A stretch of DNA of 64,000 nt from Arthrobacter sp. B3I9 (GTDB lineage Bacteria > Actinomycetota > Actinomycetes > Actinomycetales > Micrococcaceae), in NCBI RefSeq assembly GCF_030816935.1, contig NZ_JAUSYO010000001.1, forward strand, positions 1,240,001-1,304,000, written 5' to 3'. Positions 48,027-56,228 of the stretch are shown in pieces. The notes under the pieces are model-generated. The model saw only the letters and a list, made by a program, of their open reading frames with translations, searched no databases and was not told the origin of the DNA. Each line of letters starts with the position of its first letter. Position 1 is the first letter of the stretch. Both the position numbers and the translations under genes were made by a program.

Positions 48027-49337
48027 TTGCTTAGCGCATTCGGCCGGGCCTTTCGCACGCCTGATCTGCGACGCAAGTTGTTGTTCACGCTGGGAATCAT
48101 CACAATCTTCCGCTTGGGTGCTTTCATCCCCTCGCCTGGTGTGAACTACCAGAATGTCCAGCAATGCTTGCAGAACGGTCAGACCTCGGGCGGTATCTAC
48201 CAGCTCGTCAACCTGTTCAGCGGCGGTGCATTGCTGCAGGTCTCGATCTTCGCGCTCGGGATCATGCCGTACATCACGGCGAGCATCATCGTGCAGCTGC
48301 TCAGGGTGGTCATCCCGCGCTTCCAGATGCTCTACGAGGAAGGCGCGTCCGGCCAATCCAAGCTGACGCAGTACACGCGTTACCTCACCATCGCCCTCGG
48401 CCTCCTGAACGCCACCACCCTGGTGTCCCTGGCGCGGTCCGGCCAGCTGCTGCCCAACTGCCAGCTGCCGATCATCCCGGACACGAGCATCATCACCACA
48501 ATTCTCATCATCATCACCCTGACGGCCGGCACCGGCCTGATCATGTGGATGGGCGAGCTCGTCACCGAAAAGGGCGTGGGCAACGGCATGTCGCTGCTGA
48601 TCTTCACGTCCATCGCGGCCGGGTTCCCCGGCTCCCTCGGTGCCATCTGGACGGCCCAGGGCCCCGGCACCTTCTTTATGGTCCTGGCCGTCGGCCTGCT
48701 GACCGTGGCGCTTGTGGTCTTCGTGGAACAGTCCCAGCGCCGGATCCCGGTGCAGTACGCCAAGCGCATGATCGGCCGCCGGACAGTCGGCGGGACCAGC
48801 ACGTACATCCCGATCAAGGTCAACATGGCCGGTGTCGTTCCCGTCATCTTCGCGTCGTCGATGCTCTACCTGCCGGGCCTGATTTCCCAGTTCAATCAGC
48901 CCAAGCCGGGCGAGCCCGTTGCACCGTGGGTCGAGTGGATCAACAACAACCTGACCCGCGGCGACCACCCCATCTACATGGCTCTCTACTTCGCCATGAT
49001 CGTGTTCTTCACGTACTTCTATGTCGCGATCACTTTCAACCCTGAAGAAGTTTCTGACAACATGAAGAAGTACGGCGGCTTCATTCCGGGGATTCGTGCC
49101 GGCAAGCCGACCGCAGACTACCTGCAGTACGTGCTTTCCCGTATTACCCTGCCCGGTGCCATCTACTTGGGCTTTGTTGCCCTGATCCCGCTGATCGCAC
49201 TGGTCCTGATCAATGCCAACCAGAACTTCCCGTTCGGTGGCACCTCGATCCTGATCATGGTCGGCGTCGGTCTGGAGACCGTCAAGCAGATTGACGCGCA
49301 GCTACAGCAGCGTCACTACGAAGGGCTTTTGCGATGA
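48027..49337 (+). CDS. secY: Preprotein translocase subunit SecY
   Basis: 436 residues from TTG 48027, with CAGGAGG well placed upstream. Ten transmembrane segments form the protein-conducting channel with SecE and SecG. FRLGAFIPSPGVNY, ALGIMPYITASIIVQLL (plug and lateral gate region) and GVGLETVKQIDAQLQQRHYE at the C-terminus, where SecA and ribosomes bind, are conserved. adk starts within its last codons, overlapping by four bases. Confidence 0.97.
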   Translation: MLSAFGRAFRTPDLRRKLLFTLGIITIFRLGAFIPSPGVNYQNVQQCLQNGQTSGGIYQLVNLFSGGALLQVSIFALGIMPYITASIIVQLLRVVIPRFQMLYEEGASGQSKLTQYTRYLTIALGLLNATTLVSLARSGQLLPNCQLPIIPDTSIITTILIIITLTAGTGLIMWMGELVTEKGVGNGMSLLIFTSIAAGFPGSLGAIWTAQGPGTFFMVLAVGLLTVALVVFVEQSQRRIPVQYAKRMIGRRTVGGTSTYIPIKVNMAGVVPVIFASSMLYLPGLISQFNQPKPGEPVAPWVEWINNNLTRGDHPIYMALYFAMIVFFTYFYVAITFNPEEVSDNMKKYGGFIPGIRAGKPTADYLQYVLSRITLPGAIYLGFVALIPLIALVLINANQNFPFGGTSILIMVGVGLETVKQIDAQLQQRHYEGLLR

Positions 49338-49912
49338 CGAGAATGTTGATTATCGGACCTCCCGGATCCGGCAAGGGGACGCAGGCGGAACGCATTTCGG
49401 AGCGTCTGGGCGTCGTGGCGATTTCCACCGGCGACATCTTCCGTGCCAACGTCAAGGGTGAGACCCCCCTGGGCATTGAAGCCAAGAAGTACATGGACGC
49501 AGGGGACTTCGTTCCGGACAGCGTGACGAACAAGATGGTCCGGGACCGCCTCGGCGAGGACGACGTCCAGAACGGCTTCCTCCTGGACGGCTACCCGCGC
49601 ACCACCGCGCAGGTTGACTACCTCGATGAGATCCTGGCCGATGGCGACCAGAAGCTGGACGTTGTCCTGCAGCTCACGGCCGACGACGAGGAACTCGTTG
49701 CCCGCCTCCTGGGCCGTGCGAAGGAAACCGGCCGCAGCGACGACAACGAGGCCGTCATCCGCCACCGCCTGGACCTGTACCACGACCAGACGGAGGCCGT
49801 GGTGGCAAAGTACGCCGACCGCGGCATCCTGACCCGCGTCGACGGGATCGGCGGCATCGACGAGGTCACCGACCGCGTCATGCAGGCGGTCAAAGAGGCC
49901 GAGTCGGCCTGA
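49334..49912 (+). CDS. adk: Adenylate kinase
   Basis: 192 residues from ATG 49334. The phosphate loop is MLIIGPPGSGKGTQAERISE, the AMP region DGYPRTTAQVDYL, and the LID is the short form (RLLGRAKETGRSDDNEAVIR) without zinc cysteines. It equilibrates ATP and AMP with two ADP. Overlaps secY by four bases; a hairpin (49933-49960) lies between it and map. Confidence 0.96.
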   Translation: MTRMLIIGPPGSGKGTQAERISERLGVVAISTGDIFRANVKGETPLGIEAKKYMDAGDFVPDSVTNKMVRDRLGEDDVQNGFLLDGYPRTTAQVDYLDEILADGDQKLDVVLQLTADDEELVARLLGRAKETGRSDDNEAVIRHRLDLYHDQTEAVVAKYADRGILTRVDGIGGIDEVTDRVMQAVKEAESA

Positions 49913-49932
49913 GCGCCACAGCTTGATCTTGA

Positions 49933-49960
49933 GGCCCCTCCTGGACCACCGGGAGGGGCC
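49933..49960 (+). terminator. Hairpin after adk
   Basis: GGCCCCTCC (49933-49941) pairs with GGAGGGGCC (49952-49960), loop 10 bases that can pair partly; followed by TTAG only. Possible weak terminator of secY-adk. Confidence 0.55.
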
Positions 49961-50018
49961 TTAGCCATTTCGCCGCGCGGCCCCCGGAAAGCGTGGCACC
50001 ACTGAAAGGACGCTGCAG

Positions 50019-50846
50019 ATGGCCTTCGGCCAGCCCCGCATCGAATACAAGACCAACGCCCAGATGCGCACCATGCACGAGGCCGGGCTGGTGCTCAGCC
50101 GTGCCCTGGATGCCGCGGTGGCCGCCGCAGCGCCCGGCACGACAACGCGCGAGCTTGACGCCGTCTTCGCCGCCGTTCTCGAGGAGGCCGGCGCCAAGTC
50201 GAACTTCCTGGGCTACCACGGCTTCCCGGCAACCATCTGCACCTCGGTCAATGAGGAAGTGGTTCATGGCATCCCGGGCGACCGCGTGTTGCAGGACGGG
50301 GACATCATTTCGATCGACGGCGGAGCAGTCGTGGACGGCTGGCACTCCGATTCCGCCCGGACCGTGATTGTCGGGGCAGCCGACCCGGAGGACCAGCGGC
50401 TCTCTGACGTGACGGAGGCGGCGATGTGGCGCGGCATCGCCGCCCTGGCGACCGGCAAATTCGTCGGCGACGTCGGCTCCGCCGTGGACGACTACGTCTC
50501 CTCGGTGCCCGGGAAGCCGCTGGGGATCCTGGAGGACTACGTCGGTCACGGCATCGGGTCCGAAATGCACATGGCGCCGGACGTGCTGAACTACCGGACG
50601 AGCCACCGCGGTCCGAAGATCCGTCCCGGGCTGTGCCTGGCCATCGAACCCATGCTGGTGCGCGGCAGCATCGACACCGCCGTGCTGGAAGACGACTGGA
50701 CGGTGGTGACGACCGACGGCAAGCGCTCCTGCCAGTGGGAGCACTCCGTAGCCGTTCACGAAAAGGGCATCTGGGTGCTGTCCGCTCCGGACGGGGGAGC
50801 CGCGAAGCTGGCACCGCTCGGCGTCGTGCCGGTTCCGATTCCCTAG
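50019..50846 (+). CDS. map: Methionine aminopeptidase, type I
   Basis: 275 residues from ATG 50019, after GAAAGGA. The five metal ligands are all visible: Asp100 and Asp111 (SIDGGAVVDGWHSDSARTV), His177 (VGHGIGSEMHMAPDV), Glu210 (LAIEPMLVRGS), Glu241 (WEHSVAVHEKG). It removes the N-terminal methionine of nascent proteins. No SH3-like or zinc N-terminal extension, so the simple class. Followed by a REP-like palindrome. Confidence 0.95.
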   Translation: MAFGQPRIEYKTNAQMRTMHEAGLVLSRALDAAVAAAAPGTTTRELDAVFAAVLEEAGAKSNFLGYHGFPATICTSVNEEVVHGIPGDRVLQDGDIISIDGGAVVDGWHSDSARTVIVGAADPEDQRLSDVTEAAMWRGIAALATGKFVGDVGSAVDDYVSSVPGKPLGILEDYVGHGIGSEMHMAPDVLNYRTSHRGPKIRPGLCLAIEPMLVRGSIDTAVLEDDWTVVTTDGKRSCQWEHSVAVHEKGIWVLSAPDGGAAKLAPLGVVPVPIP

Positions 50847-50852
50847 CCGCTG

Positions 50853-50919
50853 CCCAACTAACTCGCAGTTGTAGTTGTTTAGCGGGCTCAGAACGACCCT
50901 TGCTGCGAGCCAGTTGGGG
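50853..50919. repeat. REP-like 67-nt palindrome, copy 2
   Basis: Same length, layout and many of the same bases as the element at 20958-21024: CCCAACT at one end, AGTTGGGG at the other, TGCTGCGAG arm conserved (50900-50908), while the partner arm has diverged to CTCGCAGTTG. It is centred between map and the P1 peptidase. Confidence 0.72.
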
Positions 50920-50939
50920 CCGGGGCGCACAATGGTGCC

Positions 50940-51905
50940 ATGACAGCAATCACGGATGTGCCGGGAATCCGGGTGGGCCACGCCACGAAGGCCTCCCGGG
51001 GCTGGCTGAGCGGAGTGACCGTGATCCTGCCCCCGCCGGGCACCGTCGGCTCGGTGGATGTGCGCGGCGGCGGCCCCGGCACGCACGAAACCGATGCGCT
51101 GGATCCGACCACCCTCACGTCCCGGGTGGATGCGGTTGTGCTTACCGGGGGCAGCGCCTACGGCCTCGCGGCGGCCCATGGCGCCCAGCGCTGGTGCGAG
51201 GAGAACGGGCGCGGCTTCCCGGTGACCGGAGGAGTGGTGCCCATCGTTCCGGCCGCGGCACTCTTTGACCTGGGCCGCGGCGGTGACTTCACCGCCAGGC
51301 CTGACCCGGCCATGGGCTACGCGGCCACGGCGGACGCCGCCGCCCGGGAGGACGGGCACGACGTCGGACGCGGCAACATCGGCGCCGGCACCGGAGCGGT
51401 AATCGGCCGGGGACAGTTCAAAGGGGGAGTGGGCACAGCTTCAGTCACCCTGGAAAACATCTCAGCTGATGGACCGGTGGTGGTGGGGGCTCTAGCGGTG
51501 GTCAACGCCCTGGGGTCGCCTTATCCGGGCCTCGACACGCTCAACGACGAGCAGGAGAGGCTTTCGGACCTGCCGCCCCTGAACACGACGCTCGTCGTCG
51601 TCGCCACAAGCGCGGTCCTGGACAAGGCCCAGTGCAAGCGCACAGCCTCGGCCGCCCACGCCGGGCTGGCCCGGGCGCTGAACCCGAGCCACACCCTGGC
51701 CGACGGGGACACCGTGTTTTGCCTGGCCACCGGCGGCGTCGCCCTGGACCGCAGCAGCGAGGCCGCGCGCCAAGTGAGCCTGATCGCGCTGCAGAGCGCG
51801 GCCGCCGACGTCGTCCGCCTGGCCATCCTGGACGGGGTGGCCAGCGCAGAAGCTGTGGACACTCCTGCCGGCCGGTTTCGTGCATACGGGGACGTTGTGC
51901 GCTAG
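50940..51905 (+). CDS. P1-family (DmpA-like) peptidase or hydrolase
   Basis: 321 residues from ATG 50940. It begins TAITDVPGIRVGHATKASRG, the usual start of DmpA/L-aminopeptidase family proteins. Members are Ntn-type enzymes that cut themselves before a Ser or Thr; by analogy the site is Asn215/Thr216 in LNTTLVVVATSAVL, and VLTGGSAYGLAAAHGAQRWC is the other conserved block. The substrate is unknown; relatives release N-terminal D- or L-residues. No partner gene adjoins: infA follows with its own promoter. Confidence 0.82.
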   Translation: MTAITDVPGIRVGHATKASRGWLSGVTVILPPPGTVGSVDVRGGGPGTHETDALDPTTLTSRVDAVVLTGGSAYGLAAAHGAQRWCEENGRGFPVTGGVVPIVPAAALFDLGRGGDFTARPDPAMGYAATADAAAREDGHDVGRGNIGAGTGAVIGRGQFKGGVGTASVTLENISADGPVVVGALAVVNALGSPYPGLDTLNDEQERLSDLPPLNTTLVVVATSAVLDKAQCKRTASAAHAGLARALNPSHTLADGDTVFCLATGGVALDRSSEAARQVSLIALQSAAADVVRLAILDGVASAEAVDTPAGRFRAYGDVVR

Positions 51906-51916
51906 CATGGCTGGAT

Positions 51917-51945
51917 TTAACATTCGGCCTGCAATGGCGTAGTGT
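51917..51945 (+). promoter_or_regulatory. infA promoter candidate
   Basis: TTAACA (51917-51922) and TAGTGT (51940-51945) are 17 bases apart. The leader to infA is about 120 bases. Confidence 0.55.
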
Positions 51946-52074
51946 TGTCTGTTGGTTGTCTGCCCTGTTGTGCCCTTTTGGGTACCGGGAGGCGTCAGCC
52001 AAACAATCAAAAACGTCCGCGGTCATTTCCGGTGCAATCCGGGAGGCGGCGGCAAACAACAGTTAGCGGAGGGT

Positions 52075-52296
52075 ATGGCCAAGAAGGACGGGGTCATTGA
52101 GATCGAGGGCGTTGTGACCGAGGCGCTGCCTAACGCGATGTTTCGCGTTGAGCTCACCAACAAGCACATCGTTCTGGCACACATCTCTGGAAAGATGCGC
52201 CAGCACTACATCAGGATTCTCCCTGAGGACCGGGTAGTGGTGGAGCTGAGCCCGTACGACCTTACACGTGGTCGTATCGTCTACCGCTACAAATAA
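52075..52296 (+). CDS. infA: Translation initiation factor IF-1
   Basis: 73 residues from ATG 52075, after GCGGAGGG. The OB-fold protein runs [20 protein letters not shown] to [11 protein letters not shown], the full standard length. IF-1 occupies the 30S A site during initiation. The frame extends upstream to 51952 but that segment has no similarity. First gene of the alpha operon, followed by rpmJ, rpsM, rpsK, rpoA and rplQ. Confidence 0.97.
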   Translation: MAKKDGVIEIEGVVTEALPNAMFRVELTNKHIVLAHISGKMRQHYIRILPEDRVVVELSPYDLTRGRIVYRYK

Positions 52297-52365
52297 ACAC
52301 TGGGCGGCCAGAGCAACAGCCGAAGGCCGGTCCAGCTGACCAACTGCAACACGCAAAGGAATGCC

Positions 52366-52479
52366 ATGAAGGTCAAGCCGAGCGTCAAGCAGATCTGCGA
52401 AAAGTGCAAAGTGATCCGCCGTAATGGCCGGGTCATGGTGATCTGCGAGAACCCGCGCCACAAGCAGCGCCAGGGCTAA
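52366..52479 (+). CDS. rpmJ: 50S ribosomal protein L36 (zinc type)
   Basis: 37 residues from ATG 52366, with CAAAGGA upstream. [20 protein letters not shown] and [13 protein letters not shown] give the C-C-C-H zinc ligands (Cys11, Cys14, Cys27, His32), so this is the zinc-containing form. Too small for many ORF cutoffs. rpsM follows after 181 bases in which only a small hairpin, CCGCAC/GTGCGG (about 52600-52616), is seen. Confidence 0.96.
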   Translation: MKVKPSVKQICEKCKVIRRNGRVMVICENPRHKQRQG

Positions 52480-52660
52480 TTTCCCTTCCGGGAAATCCTG
52501 GGTTGCTAACCCACGCAAGTAAATAAAGGCAGCACAAGCTGATCTGGGACATTGAGCTAGAACGAGTCCGGACAGCTAACCCCCGGTCGGAGGCTGGGGC
52601 CGCACGAACCGTGCGGGTGTACTGCCTACGACCTCCGGTTTATCAAGGAGTACTGCCACT

Positions 52661-53035
52661 ATGGCTCGTCTCGCTGGCGTAGACATTCCCCGCGAAAAGC
52701 GGTTGGAAATTGCGCTTACTTACATCTACGGCGTGGGCAAGACCCGTGCACACGAAACCCTGACTGCCACCGGCATCAGCGCTGACGTTCGGGTCAAGGA
52801 CCTGACCGACGCCGAGCTGGTCCAGCTTCGTGACTACATTGAAGGCAACTACAAGGTTGAGGGTGACCTTCGCCGCGAGGTAGCCGCTGACATCCGCCGC
52901 AAGGTTGAGATCGGCAGCTACGAAGGCCTGCGCCACCGCAAGGGCCTGCCCGTACGCGGACAGCGTACGAAGACCAACGCACGTACCCGCAAGGGCCCGA
53001 AGCGTACCGTCGCCGGCAAGAAGAAGTCCCGTTAA
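52661..53035 (+). CDS. rpsM: 30S ribosomal protein S13
   Basis: 124 residues from ATG 52661, after [27 protein letters not shown] and the C-terminal [20 protein letters not shown] are diagnostic. S13 contacts tRNA and forms intersubunit bridges with L5. rpsK follows after 51 bases. Confidence 0.97.
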   Translation: MARLAGVDIPREKRLEIALTYIYGVGKTRAHETLTATGISADVRVKDLTDAELVQLRDYIEGNYKVEGDLRREVAADIRRKVEIGSYEGLRHRKGLPVRGQRTKTNARTRKGPKRTVAGKKKSR

Positions 53036-53086
53036 TCCCACTCGGGATTTACGGACTTCCCCCGATAACTTTCTGTAGGAGAAAAA

Positions 53087-53488
53087 ATGCCCCCGAAGAC
53101 TCGTGGCGCGGTTCGCAAGCCGCGTAAGAAGGACAAAAAGAATATCGCGCTGGGCCAAGCGCACATCAAGAGCACCTTTAACAACACCATCGTTTCCATC
53201 ACGGATCCGAGCGGTGCTGTCATCTCCTGGGCTTCCTCCGGTGAGGTTGGCTTCAAGGGCTCCCGCAAGTCCACCCCGTTCGCTGCCCAGATGGCCGCCG
53301 AAGCCGCCGCAAAGCGTGCACAGGAGCACGGCATGCGCAAGGTTGACGTGTTCGTCAAGGGACCGGGTTCCGGACGCGAAACGGCCATCCGTTCACTGCA
53401 GGCTGCTGGCCTCGAGGTTGGATCCATCCAGGATGTTACCCCCAGCGCCCACAACGGCTGCCGTCCGCCGAAGCGCCGCCGCGTCTAA
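53087..53488 (+). CDS. rpsK: 30S ribosomal protein S11
   Basis: 133 residues. [40 protein letters not shown] and the end [18 protein letters not shown] identify S11, which shapes the 30S platform and the E-site mRNA path. Note that rpsD (S4), which follows rpsK in many bacteria, is absent here: rpoA is next after 132 bases. Confidence 0.97.
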   Translation: MPPKTRGAVRKPRKKDKKNIALGQAHIKSTFNNTIVSITDPSGAVISWASSGEVGFKGSRKSTPFAAQMAAEAAAKRAQEHGMRKVDVFVKGPGSGRETAIRSLQAAGLEVGSIQDVTPSAHNGCRPPKRRRV

Positions 53489-53620
53489 GGCTTACGCACG
53501 CCCAGGAGCTTGCCCGGACCGTCGCCGGTCCGGGCAAGCCCAGCCGCGTTAAGTCTGCAGACCAACTTTCCACCACCTGTGTTGCGTCATATAGCGGATG
53601 CTCGCCGAAAGGAAACCTAA

Positions 53621-54632
53621 GTGCTCATTGCACAGCGCCCCACCCTCTCCGAAGAGGTCGTCTCCGAAAACCGCTCCCGTTTCGTCATTGAACCGCTGGA
53701 GCCTGGTTTCGGTTACACCCTCGGAAACTCCCTCCGCCGTACCCTGCTCTCCTCCATCCCCGGTGCCTCTGTAACGAGCATCCGGATCGATGGCGTGCTG
53801 CACGAGTTCACCACGGTTCCGGGTGTCAAGGAAGATGTCACTGAGATCATCCTGAACATCAAGAACCTCTCGGTTTCCTCCGAGCACGACGAGCCGGTTG
53901 TTGCTTACCTGCGCAAGCAGGGCCCCGGAGTCGTCACCGCCGCGGACATTGCTCCGCCGGCCGGGCGTCGAATTCCACAACCCGGATCTGCACATTGCCA
54001 CGCTGAACTCGAAGGGCAAGTTCGAACTCGAACTGACCATCGAGCGCGGCCGCGGCTACGTTTCGGCAGCTCAGAACAAGTCCGGCGACTCCGAGATCGG
54101 CCGCATCCCGGTCGACTCGATCTACTCGCCGGTCCTGAAGGTTACTTTCCGCGTGGAAGCTACCCGTGTTGAGCAGCGCACTGACTTCGACAAGCTCATT
54201 GTCGACGTCGAGACCAAGCAGGCCATCGCCCCGCGCGATGCCGTTGCTTCGGCCGGTACCACCCTGGTGGAACTGTTCGGTCTGGCCCGCGAGCTGAACA
54301 CCGCAGCTGAAGGTATCGAGATCGGCCCGTCGCCGACGGACGCTGCCCTGGCAGCGGACATGGCCCTGCCGATCGAGGATCTGGACCTCACGGTCCGTTC
54401 CTACAACTGCCTCAAGCGTGAGGGCATCCACACCGTGGGTGAACTCGTGGCCCGCTCCGAGGCCGACCTCATGGACATCCGTAACTTCGGTGCGAAGTCC
54501 ATCGATGAGGTCAAGGCAAAGCTGGTTGAACTGGGCCTGTCCCTCAAGGACTCGCCTCCCGGTTTTGACCTCGCAGCGCGCGCCGCCGCAATTGAAGAGG
54601 ACGACGCCGCGTTCAGCGACGACGAACTCTAA
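53621..54632 (+). CDS. rpoA: RNA polymerase subunit alpha, apparent single-base frameshift
   Basis: Start GTG 53621. The N-terminal domain reads normally ([20 protein letters not shown] through [12 protein letters not shown]) up to about residue 115. There, at 53963-53965, a run of GGG where GG is expected moves the frame; skipping one G gives [20 protein letters not shown] and the complete C-terminal domain ([10 protein letters not shown] at the end) to TAA 54630-54632, about 336 residues in total. As read, the product would end at 54172. Alpha is essential for polymerase assembly, so a sequencing error is most likely. Confidence 0.93.
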
Positions 54633-54709
54633 CAAACAGATCTTGGCCGGCTGGCTGCCCGCACTCCGGTGTGCGCAGCTGGCAGGCTTCCATATGAGGA
54701 GAAACTATT

Positions 54710-55303
54710 ATGCCTACCCCCGCTAAGGGTCCGCGCCTCGGAGGCGGAGCGGCTCACGAGCGTCTTATGCTCGCGAACCTGTCTGCCGCACTGTTCGAGC
54801 ACAAGCGGATCACCACCACGGTGACCAAGGCCAAGCGACTGAAGCCCTACGCCGAGCGCCTGGTGACTTTCGCCAAGCGTGGCGACCTGGCTTCCCGCCG
54901 TCGCGTGCTCGGCCTGATCAGCAACAAGGGCGTCGTCCACGAGCTGTTCACCGACATTGCCCAGGCAGTGGAGAACCGCGACGGCGGCTACACCCGCATC
55001 ACCAAGATCGGCAACCGCAAGGGCGACAACGCTCCCATGGCTGTCATCGAACTGGTTCTTGAGCCGGTCTCCGCCAAGCAGGCCGTGGTGGCCGAGGCCA
55101 CCTCCGCTGCCCAGCGTGACGCTGACAAGCAGGAAGCCGCCCAGGCAGAAGCCGCTCCGGTAGCTGTTACCGAAGTTGCCGCTACCGAAGAAGCTCCCGA
55201 AGCAGACGTCACCGAGGCTGCTCCTGAGGCTGACGCTGCAGCTACCGAAGAGGCTCCGGCCGCCGAGGAAGCAGCTGTCGAGTCCGAGAAGGACGCGAAG
55301 TAA
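54710..55303 (+). CDS. rplQ: 50S ribosomal protein L17 with long acidic tail
   Basis: 197 residues. The L17 core ([30 protein letters not shown] segment [20 protein letters not shown], and [20 protein letters not shown]) occupies about 120 residues; the remaining 75 form an Ala/Glu tail ([20 protein letters not shown] onward) absent from E. coli. L17 sits near the tunnel exit. truA begins 31 bases later. Confidence 0.96.
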   Translation: MPTPAKGPRLGGGAAHERLMLANLSAALFEHKRITTTVTKAKRLKPYAERLVTFAKRGDLASRRRVLGLISNKGVVHELFTDIAQAVENRDGGYTRITKIGNRKGDNAPMAVIELVLEPVSAKQAVVAEATSAAQRDADKQEAAQAEAAPVAVTEVAATEEAPEADVTEAAPEADAAATEEAPAAEEAAVESEKDAK

Positions 55304-55319
55304 TTCGCTGATTTCTTCG

Positions 55320-55337
55320 CATAGACTTAAGTCTATG
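55320..55337. promoter_or_regulatory. Perfect 18-bp palindrome over the truA start, with TAGACT -10 box
   Basis: CATAGACTTAAGTCTATG is fully self-complementary and its last three bases are the truA ATG. TAGACT (55322-55327) is a good -10 element 7 bases before the ATG, which would place transcription start at or next to the ATG. No Shine-Dalgarno precedes the gene. The -35 region (about 55298-55304) is poor. Confidence 0.55.
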
Positions 55338-56225
55338 AACGACCAGAAACCCGTTGTCCCCGTTGAAGGGGGCGGCGGGTTTCTGCGTGTCCGGCTGGAT
55401 CTTGCGTACGACGGCGGGCCATTCAGCGGATGGGCTGTCCAGCCCGGCATGCGTACCGTCCAGGGGATCCTTGAGCAGGCGCTGGAGCTGCTGATCCGGC
55501 GCCCTATCCGTGTCACCGTCGCCGGACGCACCGACGCCGGCGTGCACGCCCGGGGACAAGTCGTGCACCTGGATCTCACCGAGGCGGAATGGCTGGGGCT
55601 GAACCGGGGCGTGGAACTCGACCCCGCGGCGGCCCTGATACGCCGGCTCCGCGGTGCCCTGAGCAGGGGGCTCGGGGACCTCACCGGGGCGATCGCGGTG
55701 CACCGGGCCAGCGTGGCTCCGGAAGGCTTCGATGCCCGGTTTTCCGCACTGTGGCGCCGCTACAGCTACCGCATCGCGGACGGCCCGGGGCTGTGGGATC
55801 CTCTTGGCCGCACGTCAACGCTTTGGCACAAGGAACGCCTGGACGTCGGACTGCTCAACGAGGGTGCCGCCCGGCTGCTCGGGTTGCAGGACTTCCGGTC
55901 CTACTGCAAGCCGAGGGAGGGTGCCACCACGATCCGCGAACTGCAGCGCTTCGAGTTTGCCCGCGGCGCCGACGGCGTCATTGTTGCCACCGTCCAGGCG
56001 GACGCGTTCTGCCACAACATGGTGCGCTCCCTCGTAGGGTCGGCGTTGTATGTCGGAGCAGGCGCCGAGGAACCCGCATGGCTGTACGAACGCCTGCTCG
56101 CCCGTTCCCGGGACGCCCGGTCGGTCCTGGCCGCTCCGCACCCGCTGGTACTGGAAGAAGTCGCCTACCCTTCCGACGCCGGACTCCTGGCCCGGGCGGA
56201 ACTGACGCGGGCGTTGCGAAGGTAG
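55335..56225 (+). CDS. truA: tRNA pseudouridine synthase A
   Basis: 296 residues from ATG 55335. The catalytic Asp67 lies in VAGRTDAGVHARGQVVHLDL; FRLDLAYDG-type start (LRVRLDLAYDGGPFSGWAVQ) and the C-terminal FCHNMVRSLVGSALYVGAG are typical. It makes pseudouridine at positions 38-40 of tRNA anticodon stems. The upstream frame to 55176 belongs to rplQ's region in another phase. The gene ends 3 bases from the convergent histidine kinase stop. Confidence 0.94.
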   Translation: MNDQKPVVPVEGGGGFLRVRLDLAYDGGPFSGWAVQPGMRTVQGILEQALELLIRRPIRVTVAGRTDAGVHARGQVVHLDLTEAEWLGLNRGVELDPAAALIRRLRGALSRGLGDLTGAIAVHRASVAPEGFDARFSALWRRYSYRIADGPGLWDPLGRTSTLWHKERLDVGLLNEGAARLLGLQDFRSYCKPREGATTIRELQRFEFARGADGVIVATVQADAFCHNMVRSLVGSALYVGAGAEEPAWLYERLLARSRDARSVLAAPHPLVLEEVAYPSDAGLLARAELTRALRR

Positions 56226-56228
56226 GAC

